Source of the DNA: Clostridium puniceum
GTDB lineage: Bacteria; Bacillota; Clostridia; Clostridiales; Clostridiaceae
Direction: 5' to 3'
Length of the DNA: 40,408 nt
Assembly (NCBI RefSeq): GCF_002006345.1
Contig: NZ_LZZM01000199.1
Location: 1-40,408, forward strand
Both the position numbers and the translations under genes were made by a program. The notes beneath the pieces were generated by a model. It made no database searches. It saw nothing but the letters and a program-made list of their open reading frames with translations, and was not told the origin of the DNA. Of the stretch, positions 18,429-26,414 are shown piece by piece; within the stretch, counting starts at the first letter, position 1; every line of letters starts with the position of its first letter.

Positions 18429-18556
18429 AATTGACAATTAACAACTAAAAATTAACAACTAAGGCTAAAATCACTCTGTGATTTCTTATTATATTTTTAG
18501 AAATTCCTTTTGAATTTCCTCCCCAATTGTTAATTATTAAATGTTACCTGTTAACT
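18429..18556. repeat. MITE-like palindromic element downstream of the glycine aptamers
   Basis: About 128 bp with 36-bp imperfect terminal inverted repeats (18429-18464 against 18521-18556, roughly three quarters identical, sharing AATTAACAA). Interior hairpins are AAATCAC/GTGATTT and GAAATTC/GAATTTC. It shares the CCTTTTGAATTTC core with the repeat before hpt. It lies exactly between the aptamer end and the terminator. Confidence 0.6.
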
Positions 18557-18564
18557 GATAAGTT

Positions 18565-18912
18565 CCTTCCCCTGTCCTTTTACCTGAGAGTTTCAGCAAA
18601 TCAATTCACAAATTACAATTGAGGGTGTTATAGACATTTCTTAATTATATTTCATTAGAAATCCTATAGAAAGTAATAATAAAATCTATGATTTTGTTAT
18701 TCAAACTTTCTTTATACTCTTATTTCTCAATTATTAATTGTAGATTGTTAATTGAAATCGCCTTGCTCCTTCGGTGCTCATTACAAAATGAGTCTCTCCA
18801 GAGGCTCGTCCAGCAACGGTCCCATTTACCTGAAATATTTCTCTCTTCGGTGCATTATTATAACTTTATCTAAATTTATAATAACAACTCTCCCACTGCC
18901 TTCATCCGAACG
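18565..18912 (-). promoter_or_regulatory. Tandem glycine riboswitch, second aptamer with an insertion
   Basis: Minus-strand blocks match the two-aptamer glycine riboswitch. Aptamer 1 (about 18830-18912) has GTGGGAGAG, GCACCGAAG and TCAGGTAAATGGGACCG. Aptamer 2 (about 18565-18825) has GCCTCTGGAGAGA, GCACCGAAGGAGCAAGG and AAACTCTCAGGTAAAAGGACAG. The linker is short, as usual for tandem pairs. In aptamer 2 the GGAGCAA and AAACTCTCAGG blocks are separated by about 170 bases instead of a short P3b loop; this gap holds a palindromic element (18601-18755). The target gene is the downstream permease. The family is certain; whether this copy still senses glycine is not. Confidence 0.92.
18601..18755. 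repeat. MITE-like palindromic element inside glycine aptamer 2
   Basis: 155 bp bounded by inverted repeats: 18601-18623 (TCAATTCACAAATTACAATT...) against the reverse complement of 18726-18755. There is a strong central hairpin, GAAAGT...AATAAAATC / GATTTTGTT...ACTTTC (about 18668-18710). The ends resemble those of the other AATTAACAA/AATTGACAA repeats in this window. It occupies the loop of riboswitch stem P3b, which remains closable by AGCAA / TTGCT outside the element. Confidence 0.6.
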
Positions 18913-19116
18913 TTCTATTAAATTTTAACTTTATTTTATGACTTAAATTATATAAGGATTTGTTAGTTTATGCAAGTATTTTTTATTTTTTACCAATAAT
19001 TATTAAACTTTTTCTTAATTTTTTTGTATATTTTTAATCGTTTTTATAATATATTTCGATTATTTTTTATATTTTAATAAAAATATTACATTTTAACTTA
19101 TGCTGATTTTTTGTTT

Positions 19117-19152
19117 TAAAAAATAGAAAGTACGTTTTCTTGCACCTTCTAT
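19117..19152 (-). terminator. Terminator of the PHP phosphatase gene
   Basis: On the minus strand an 11-bp stem (19142-19152 with 19123-19133, including G-U pairs) and an 8-base loop are followed by six T. Confidence 0.8.
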
Positions 19153-19190
19153 AATAAAAATACGAACATATTTAATTAATCTCTTACTCA

Positions 19191-19922
19191 TCAAAAATCT
19201 AAATCTTGCAATTTCCCTTTTTTCTTTAATCTTATTAACAATTCATTTGGATTGTTATTTATTATAAGTTCTTCTGGAAAATCTATAGATTCTAACATAT
19301 CAATGGCTTTCGAAAATTCTCCTATTAATGTGCAAAAATGTGCATCACTATTCATTATTAATTTACCTTCATATTTCTTGCACAATAATGCAATTTCAGT
19401 ACAATTGCTTAAGCTTCCTATTCTTGATGTTGTAAATGAACTATTATTAATTTCTATTAATACATCATTTTCAACAGCACATTTGACTATCTTTTCGAAA
19501 TCAACTGGAACTTGTGGATTTCCAAGATGCCCTATAATATCCACATTCCCACTTTTTATTACATTAATAAAAGCTCTTGTGTTTTCTTCTGTATTACCTA
19601 CTTTATAAACTTCATCATGTATGCTTCCAATTACAATATCCATTTTCTCTATTGTAATATCATCCATATCTAAATTTCCATCATAATCAATTATATTAGC
19701 TTCTGTTCCATAAAGCATAGTAACTCCATACATTTCTCTTGGTAAAACTTTATAATTATGAAAATACCAAATATGTGGAGAATGTGGCATACTAATTCCA
19801 TGTTCTGTAGTTCCAAGCACCTTTATTCCCTTTTCAGATGCAGCCTTCGCATTTTCCATTAAAGTTGAATAAGCATGCCCACTAGCTATAGTATGAGTAT
19901 GTACATCTAATGCATATTTCAT
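19191..19922 (-). CDS. PHP-domain phosphatase/phosphoesterase, YcdX type
   Basis: A 243-residue single-domain PHP protein from the ATG at 19922 (AAAGGGTGA upstream; another ATG 18 bases earlier is possible). Metal-binding motifs are in order: DVHTHT (H8, H10), GTTEHG, YGTEANIID, GSIHDE, DIIGHLG and MNSDAHF. This is the complete trinuclear set found in YcdX-like enzymes, which hydrolyse phosphomonoesters, and related to histidinol-phosphate phosphatase HisK. No histidine genes adjoin it, so general phosphatase is the safer name. Cytoplasmic. Confidence 0.9.
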   Translation of the reverse strand: MKYALDVHTHTIASGHAYSTLMENAKAASEKGIKVLGTTEHGISMPHSPHIWYFHNYKVLPREMYGVTMLYGTEANIIDYDGNLDMDDITIEKMDIVIGSIHDEVYKVGNTEENTRAFINVIKSGNVDIIGHLGNPQVPVDFEKIVKCAVENDVLIEINNSSFTTSRIGSLSNCTEIALLCKKYEGKLIMNSDAHFCTLIGEFSKAIDMLESIDFPEELIINNNPNELLIRLKKKGKLQDLDF

Positions 19923-20251
19923 TAAATCACCCTTTTTCATTATAATTTCTTTACGTATTTATATTACCATAATTCACTTACTATTTAAACCGGATTCAAT
20001 GAAACTCTTTTTCACAAGCTTAGATAAATTTCCAAACATTATATTAAAATATTTATAGTTACAAAGTACATAAAAATCATGCAATGCTTCTTATTCTATA
20101 TAAATCATTTTCTTTGTGACTCCACCATTAATAACTATATTTTTCCATCAACAAAATCATTTTTTCTTCTGTTAAAAATACGCATGTTCTTGCAATCTTC
20201 TCTGATTTCCTAACTCTTTTAGATTGGTTTTGAAATTCATATTCCTATTCA
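19923..20251. other. Intergenic, nothing recognised
   Basis: AT-rich, without a convincing frame or strong terminator. The promoter of the PHP gene should lie at its left side. Confidence 0.4.
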
Positions 20252-20593
20252 CTACAACATAAAAGTAATTACTATCCCACCTATAATTCCACCCACTATA
20301 CCAGCACCAATATTAACAAATGATTTTTTTAATTTTCCTCCAGCCACAATTGAAGCTGTAAAAACACCTATAGCAGCTGCCCAAGCCATATCTATCCAGG
20401 CACCTCCACTTTGCTGTATTAAATGATTATCTATGCCATGATTTATTATCCAAATTGTTCCTACTATAATTATTGCAGCTAAAAAACCGCCAATTGCTCC
20501 AAATTTATTTACAAGTCTGCCCCAAAAAAGTCTAAGAAAAATTGGAAATAAAAAAGCTCCAAGTATTGTTGTAATTATAGCTTGTCCTGACAT
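20252..20593 (-). CDS. Small membrane protein, second of a paralogous pair (Lin0368-like)
   Basis: 113 residues with four predicted membrane helices and Gly-rich segments. LFWGRLVNKFGAIGG, IWIINH and AWIDMAWAAAIG recur in its upstream neighbour, so the two are tandem paralogs that may assemble as a heteromer. They overlap by 19 bases, the start (20591-20593, GGAGGAGG upstream) lying inside the end of the first gene. The sequence recalls the Lin0368 family, annotated as putative glycerol transporter subunits, but that functional name is weakly founded. The upstream PRD regulator fits a carbohydrate or polyol role. Confidence 0.75.
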   Translation of the reverse strand: MSGQAIITTILGAFLFPIFLRLFWGRLVNKFGAIGGFLAAIIIVGTIWIINHGIDNHLIQQSGGAWIDMAWAAAIGVFTASIVAGGKLKKSFVNIGAGIVGGIIGGIVITFML

Positions 20594-21012
20594 AATCCTC
20601 CTCCTAATTTTTTATCTATAATTTCTAAATTTACTTTTTCAAAATTCTTCTTTTTTGTATTTGCTTCTACTATACTTTTTTCTATTACTACAGATACATA
20701 TCCACCTAATATTGCACCAATTGCTACACATAAAAAAGTAGGTATTGAACTTACTACTGAATTTATTCCATTAAGTATATATCCTTTGGTTACTAAACAT
20801 ATAGCAACTCCTAATCCCATATCAATAAATGCAGAATCTTCATCATGTTTTATTAAACCTAAATAATGATTTATATACCAAGCTGATCCTGTGAGAGAAA
20901 GTGCTGCAATATATCCTCCAAAAACACCAAATTTATTCGTAAAAATCCCCCAAAATCCATTTATTATAATTGAAGCTAAAAAATAACCTACAGTGCTTTT
21001 TAAAAATTTCAT
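20575..21012 (-). CDS. Small membrane protein, first of a paralogous pair
   Basis: 145 residues: four predicted membrane helices over about 1-115, then a short Lys-rich cytoplasmic tail. NGFWGIFTNKFGVFGG, WYINH and AFIDMGLGVAI align with the downstream gene, which it overlaps by 19 bases (translational coupling). GGGTGAG precedes the ATG at 21010-21012. Probably a subunit of a small transporter or channel; the substrate is not shown by the sequence. Confidence 0.75.
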   Translation of the reverse strand: MKFLKSTVGYFLASIIINGFWGIFTNKFGVFGGYIAALSLTGSAWYINHYLGLIKHDEDSAFIDMGLGVAICLVTKGYILNGINSVVSSIPTFLCVAIGAILGGYVSVVIEKSIVEANTKKKNFEKVNLEIIDKKLGGGLCQDKL

Positions 21013-21318
21013 TTAATCTCACCCTTAATTTATATTTTTCTCAAATAGCATATTACTAACTGATATTTATTAAATACAAACTCAAATTTAAACTTTAAAA
21101 TAATATAATTAAAGTTATCACCTACATTAACTATATTATTTTAATATGATGTCCTATATCTTATATCATACATGTTTAAACTTACTAAAGCAATATAGAC
21201 AAATTCACCTATTAGAGTGCAAAATAGTATTTAAACATTAATATATACTCTTATAAAAAATTAGAATTAGGATTTAACAATTAATCTCACAATCCTTTGA
21301 AATATATTATTTAAGTTT
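21013..21318. other. Intergenic, nothing recognised
   Basis: AT-rich spacer separating the PRD regulator from the membrane pair it may control. No clear RAT-type antiterminator site or promoter was identified by eye. Confidence 0.35.
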
Positions 21319-22854
21319 TTATTCTTTTTTAACTAGTTCTAATTCTTTCAAGTGTTCATACAAATTAATAAAATCTTTTTGTTCCATTGTTGGACTAATT
21401 ATAGCAAATGGAATTTTCGTTCTCCCTGCTAATGTTGCAGTTGTAATTATAAAATCTATTTCTTCTAAATTTTCCACTAATCCAAAGATAAATTGTTGAT
21501 AAGTGTAAAAACCACAAAATGAGATTTTTTCACTTAGATATGTAAAAATTTTATTTTTTATAAAACTTATAATACTTTGGTCAAAATCAGATACTATAAT
21601 AGTTTTTAATTTTTTATTCCATACCTCTTTTGTTGAAACTAATTGCATAGTTATATATGATAGTTCAATTACGCTTATGTTTAAATCTAATTCTTTTTTA
21701 ATTATATTTAACATTTCCATTGCCATTCTATATTCGGATGGATAAGTCTGTATTACATTTTCATCTATACTATTAACTATACAATGTTTAAGTCTTAGTC
21801 TATGTATCATTGGAGCAACATATAGCAATAAATTTTCTTTTATTTTAGGATAAACTGCTAAGTTTATATTGAATTTTTTAAATACATTTTTAAAAAATTT
21901 ATTTGTTATATCTATAGCTTCTTTAGTCTCTATATTTTTCAAATCTGTTCCATCAAGAAATTGTCTAGATTTAAAATACTGCTGTAAATTTAACCATTCT
22001 TTTTTAGGTAATTTTACATCGAGTTGTTTTCTTACCTTTTCTTTTATAGCAATAATTACCGGAAGAAGTTCGTCATCTATTTCATCATAGTCTAATTTAA
22101 GTCCAAATTCACATCGTTCAACTGCAATAAATATTTGATTACATAGGAATTGTGAACTATGACCTGATAAAATATATCCGTATTGCTTTACTTCAGCATT
22201 CATAATTGGAAATAACTTATCTGTAAATTTAACAATTTCCTGATGATTAAATAAATAATAGCAATTTTTCATTACTGAACTTGCATTAGATTTCTTGGCT
22301 ATAATCCAACCAATAATATTTCGTTTATCTGCTTCGCTACAATTAAGTTTTATTCCCTTATTTAAAGAATAATTCAATGTTACATTTAAGTTTTCTTTTA
22401 GCCATTTTTTTATGGAACTAATATCGTTATTTATCGTTGAAGCTGATATATAAAGTTTATCAATAAGTTCGTTTACAGATATATATTCTTTCATTGTTAA
22501 TTTCAAAATAATATACATTTGTCTTTCAATTGGAGTATTAGGTACTTGAGCTATATATTCACGATCCCAAACAGATCTTATAATATCGTTTTCTTTCAAA
22601 AGTTCTTTACCAATGTTTGTTAAATAATACCCCCTTTTTACACTTGAATCAACTTTTATATCATATTCTTCTAATAACTCATTAATCTTTTTAATATCTA
22701 TCCTTATAGTACGGATACTAACATTACATAACTTAGACAATTCATTTCCTGTGACATAGCCATCTGTATTTAAAATTATATTTAATATCTCTCTATATCT
22801 TCTAATCACCTTAGGCTCACACCTTTTCAACGCAATTTTATTTGATTGAAACAT
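21319..22854 (-). CDS. PRD-domain transcriptional regulator (BglG/MtlR-like activator)
   Basis: 511 residues. Two N-terminal DNA-binding helices: HTH_11 type (about 20-75, ILNTDGYVTGNELSKLCNVSIRTIRIDI) and a second Mga-like HTH (about 105-165, ISVNELIDKLYISASTINNDI). They are followed by two PRD-like helical repeats with candidate phosphorylated His residues (YILSGHSSQ; APMIHRLRLKH) and a C-terminal EIIB-like segment. Such proteins are switched by PTS phosphorylation. The architecture is that of DNA-binding activators rather than RNA antiterminators. The ATG has a poor ribosome site; a GTG at 22807-22809 behind AAAGGTGTG may be the true start (496 residues). The neighbouring downstream membrane pair is the likely target. 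Confidence 0.8.
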   Translation of the reverse strand: MFQSNKIALKRCEPKVIRRYREILNIILNTDGYVTGNELSKLCNVSIRTIRIDIKKINELLEEYDIKVDSSVKRGYYLTNIGKELLKENDIIRSVWDREYIAQVPNTPIERQMYIILKLTMKEYISVNELIDKLYISASTINNDISSIKKWLKENLNVTLNYSLNKGIKLNCSEADKRNIIGWIIAKKSNASSVMKNCYYLFNHQEIVKFTDKLFPIMNAEVKQYGYILSGHSSQFLCNQIFIAVERCEFGLKLDYDEIDDELLPVIIAIKEKVRKQLDVKLPKKEWLNLQQYFKSRQFLDGTDLKNIETKEAIDITNKFFKNVFKKFNINLAVYPKIKENLLLYVAPMIHRLRLKHCIVNSIDENVIQTYPSEYRMAMEMLNIIKKELDLNISVIELSYITMQLVSTKEVWNKKLKTIIVSDFDQSIISFIKNKIFTYLSEKISFCGFYTYQQFIFGLVENLEEIDFIITTATLAGRTKIPFAIISPTMEQKDFINLYEHLKELELVKKE

Positions 22855-23209
22855 ATTATATTTTTTCTTCTTTACTTCTTTAATTATACTTCATTTTGCA
22901 TAATTCATAAATGAGAAAATTTATTAGAAATACTTAACAAAGTATTTATTGTTAGACACACATACTATGACATTAGATTTAATCAGCTAAATATTTAATT
23001 ATGAAGTATTATTAAATATATCAAAATTATTTCTTAATAGCTTTTATACTATGCACATAAGTTGATTGATACTCTTAAAATAGGTTATAATAATATATAC
23101 TTGTAATTACATAAAAGATGAAAAGGAGGCATTGCTATTCATTCAAGATATTATAATTTATATTATTTAAAACATACTGATATCTTATTTTGAATAGTGC
23201 AAACAATAT
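22855..23209. other. Divergent intergenic region with promoter and hairpin leader of the HAD gene
   Basis: A plausible plus-strand promoter has TTGATT at 23062-23067 and TATAAT at 23086-23091. AAAAGGAGGC at 23121-23130 is a perfect ribosome site, but it lies 80 bases before the HAD start. Between them is an inverted repeat: TATTCA (23136-23141) / TGAATA (23191-23196) and AAGATAT / ATATCTT. Confidence 0.5.
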
Positions 23210-23995
23210 ATGATTAAATTAATTGTAACAGATATGGATGGAACACTATTAGATGAAAATGGACATTTACCAGACGGATTTACTGACATTTTAGATCGCT
23301 TAAGAGCAAATGATATAAAATTAGTTGCTGCTAGTGGAAGACCTTATTACACATTACAAACTAACTTTGGTCCTATAGGAAAATATCTATCATTTATATG
23401 CGAAAATGGAGCTTTAGTTGTAGATAATAGTAAAGTAACCTATGAAAGTGTAATTGATAATAATATTGTTGCTGAAGTACTTGATACTTCAAAACAAATA
23501 GATAACAATGTAATAATTTTATGTTCAGCAAATTGTGCTTACGTTGAAAATTGTTCTGAAGAACATTTAAGTGAAATAAAAAAATATTATACTAGTTTAG
23601 AAATTGTTGATGATTTAACTAAAGTTACTAATCCTATATATAAAATCACTATTTGTAACTTAGAAAATTCTCATGAAAATTTAAATACTTTCTTTAAACC
23701 TAAATTTAAAGATAAATTAAACGTAGTTGGTTCTGGCGAAATATGGATAGATATTTCAAATAAAAATGCTAATAAAGGAACTGCACTTCAAAGCCTGATG
23801 AATACTTACAATGTTTCAAAAGAAGAAACTATGGTTTTTGGAGATTATTATAATGATATAGAAATGCTTGAGCAAGCTGAATATAGCTTTGTAATGGAAA
23901 ATGCTCCAGAAGATATGAAGCAATATGGAAAATACATAGCTGCAAGTAACAAAGAACATGGTGTTTTAAGAGCTATACTTGAATATGCTCTTTAA
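23210..23995 (+). CDS. HAD-superfamily phosphatase, Cof-type (class IIB)
   Basis: 261 residues. Motif I is TDMDGTLLD (D8 nucleophile, D10), motif II AASGRP, and motif IV VFGDYYNDIEML. The Lys of motif III lies before it in KNANKGTALQ. The large C2 cap between motifs II and III is typical of Cof/YidA hydrolases, which dephosphorylate sugar phosphates, FMN or PLP. The ATG lacks an immediate ribosome site; the nearest good one is 80 bases upstream, across a hairpin. Followed by a strong terminator. Confidence 0.93.
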   Translation: MIKLIVTDMDGTLLDENGHLPDGFTDILDRLRANDIKLVAASGRPYYTLQTNFGPIGKYLSFICENGALVVDNSKVTYESVIDNNIVAEVLDTSKQIDNNVIILCSANCAYVENCSEEHLSEIKKYYTSLEIVDDLTKVTNPIYKITICNLENSHENLNTFFKPKFKDKLNVVGSGEIWIDISNKNANKGTALQSLMNTYNVSKEETMVFGDYYNDIEMLEQAEYSFVMENAPEDMKQYGKYIAASNKEHGVLRAILEYAL

Positions 23996-24004
23996 AAAAG
24001 TAAT

Positions 24005-24050
24005 CCCTACAATCATATTAATTGGTATGATTGTAGGGGTATTTTATTTT
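24005..24050 (+). terminator. Terminator of the HAD gene
   Basis: Perfect 13-bp stem CCCTACAATCATA / TATGATTGTAGGG (24005-24017 / 24026-24038) with a T-rich tail. Confidence 0.9.
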
Positions 24051-24089
24051 TCTTTTTTTATAAAATACTTATTCTATTTCTTAAATATT

Positions 24090-26387
24090 TTAATGTCTTA
24101 ATATACCACTCATGCTTAATTTGCTTACAAACATTACTATCAGTTTGCTTAATACTCCTTTTAACAATATACCTGATATTAATGAAATCACCATATACAC
24201 TCCTAATATTGCCATATCTCTAAATAGTATTGAATATACTATCCCTGCCATTACTTGCCTCATACCGTTTATTGCATATGTAAATGGTAGGAATGGATAT
24301 ATTTTTTGAAATAATATTGGTGCAACCTCAATTGGAAAATTTCCACTTGAGCCAGCCATTTGAAGTACTAATAAAACTATAATAATTGCTTTTCCAACAT
24401 CATGCAGTATACTAGCTGCTGTGTAAATCACCGTAACAAATACAATACTAACAAATATACTGTAAAAAACATACATTATTGGATGAAGTGAATAACTTTT
24501 TAATATAAATAGAGCTCCTAAACTTGCTACTATTGCTTGACATATACCTATGGAAATAAACAACAATAATTTTCCTAAATACATTTCATAGGGTCTAATG
24601 TACGTTCCATCTTCAAATTCTGGTGCTTCTTGTGATAATAAAGCTGAAGCTAATAACCCACCAACCCATAAGCAAAGTACTGTATAAAAAGGTGTAGCTG
24701 CTGAGCCATAATTAGGCCATGAAAATAACCTATTATCTTCAATTTCAACTGGACTATAAATAAAGTCACTTTGATTTTCCCAGCTATTTGTCATCATGTC
24801 CAATAATTCATCAATTCTATCTTCATCATCCATCTCTCTAAGTTTATCTGCTAATTCATGAATTTTATCTTTAGCCTCTGGAACCTTATCCTTTAAATTG
24901 TTTAATTCTTCACTCGATAAACTAGTTGCATCTTTCGAAACACTTAATAAATCTTCTATTTTAGGTAATGTATCTTGTCCTTCTTTTACTAAAGTTAATC
25001 CATTATCTAAGATAGCTCTAATAGAATCAAAACCACTTTCAACAGAAGATACAATTTCTGAATCGTAACTATTTAGAATATCGGCAATTGAAGCATGAAC
25101 TTGATCCACTACTTTTATAGTATCTTTTAAGGTTTCCGTATCTAATCCTTCACCATTATCTAATTTGTCAATTTGATCATCAACTCTATTGATCAATATA
25201 TCAAGCTTTTCATCAATAGTATCCAATTTATCTATAGTACTAGATATTATTTTGCTTATATCTTTTAAATTTCCTTGCATACTCTCTAAAGATTCTTGTT
25301 GCTTTTCAAGCTGCTCTCTCATCGCCTTCACAGATTCCAATGATTCAAGCTCTTGATTGCCTAAAGGTAATTCAATATCCATGTTGCTAACATTATTTAT
25401 AAATTTTTTTATACTTTTAAGTTTAGACTTAAGGTTATTAACTGTTTCTTGAGTTGCCTTAGCAGAATCAGATGCTGTTTTTAGTGTCTTTTCTGCCATT
25501 TCAGGTAATATATTTTCATCAAGATTTTTAAGCTCTGTACTAGAATTATCAAGAATCTGCTCCGATAAAACCAAGTCTTTTTTTATTATTGGTGATATAT
25601 CAGATAAGTCCCCTTCTGTTTTATCTAATGCTGCTTGGCTATCATCTAAAAAATCATTAGTTGAATTAAGAGTATCTGATATTGTAGGAATCATGTCATT
25701 AGTTTTATCTAATACTTTTGAAACATCTTCTGTTCCAGAAATGGCAGTATCTAGCAAGTTTTCTAGTTCTGACATATTGTCATCTAATTCATAAATATTA
25801 TCAACTATTTTTCTTATTTTCTCTCTATTATTTTGTATATCTACGCCTTTTTCATTAAAAACTCTAAATAACACTCCTGAAATAGTTTTAGTTATGCTTT
25901 CATCTAGCTGACTTTTTAAACTTTTTATTCCTGAATCTGTCATTTTAGGAGCTATTGCATTTTTCTTTTCATTTACTGTATAAATTAATGTTGGTTTTAC
26001 AACATTTTTAGAAACAAATGTTGTAACATTTTCTGAAAAGTTCTCTGGGATCTCAATTGTTGCATAATATTTTTCTAATAACAAATCTTTCTTGGCTGCT
26101 TCTTTATCATCTAAGAATACCCAGCCTAATTTATCATTCTCTTTAAGTTTATCAACTAACTCATTTCCTATATTTATATCTTGTTCTTTAAAAACTGTTC
26201 CTTTATCTTTATTTATAACAGCAATTTTTATTCCTTTAGTATTTGAATATGGATCCCATGAGGCATCTATATTTATTAAGGAATATAGTGATGGAATAAC
26301 TATAATTACAATTACCATAACTAGAGCTACCCAATTAGTACATATTTTAGTAATATCTCTTTTATAAATTCCAAATGCATTCTTCAT
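24090..26387 (-). CDS. YhgE/Pip family membrane protein (copy 2)
   Basis: 765 residues, the same length as its upstream neighbour and similar throughout. One membrane helix near the N-terminus (about 18-38) is followed by an extracytoplasmic domain beginning DASWDPYSNTKGIKIAVINKDKGT, a long helical coiled-coil stretch (about 200-530), and five or six helices at the C-terminus (about 570-755) of the ABC-2 permease type. The family includes the phage infection protein Pip of lactococci and EsaA-like type VII secretion parts. Here no secretion genes adjoin, so export or surface function is inferred. It follows copy 1 after 27 bases, sharing its promoter and leader. Confidence 0.88.
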   Translation of the reverse strand: MKNAFGIYKRDITKICTNWVALVMVIVIIVIPSLYSLINIDASWDPYSNTKGIKIAVINKDKGTVFKEQDINIGNELVDKLKENDKLGWVFLDDKEAAKKDLLLEKYYATIEIPENFSENVTTFVSKNVVKPTLIYTVNEKKNAIAPKMTDSGIKSLKSQLDESITKTISGVLFRVFNEKGVDIQNNREKIRKIVDNIYELDDNMSELENLLDTAISGTEDVSKVLDKTNDMIPTISDTLNSTNDFLDDSQAALDKTEGDLSDISPIIKKDLVLSEQILDNSSTELKNLDENILPEMAEKTLKTASDSAKATQETVNNLKSKLKSIKKFINNVSNMDIELPLGNQELESLESVKAMREQLEKQQESLESMQGNLKDISKIISSTIDKLDTIDEKLDILINRVDDQIDKLDNGEGLDTETLKDTIKVVDQVHASIADILNSYDSEIVSSVESGFDSIRAILDNGLTLVKEGQDTLPKIEDLLSVSKDATSLSSEELNNLKDKVPEAKDKIHELADKLREMDDEDRIDELLDMMTNSWENQSDFIYSPVEIEDNRLFSWPNYGSAATPFYTVLCLWVGGLLASALLSQEAPEFEDGTYIRPYEMYLGKLLLFISIGICQAIVASLGALFILKSYSLHPIMYVFYSIFVSIVFVTVIYTAASILHDVGKAIIIVLLVLQMAGSSGNFPIEVAPILFQKIYPFLPFTYAINGMRQVMAGIVYSILFRDMAILGVYMVISLISGILLKGVLSKLIVMFVSKLSMSGILRH

Positions 26388-26414
26388 AATTTAATCCCTC
26401 TAATATATATTATA

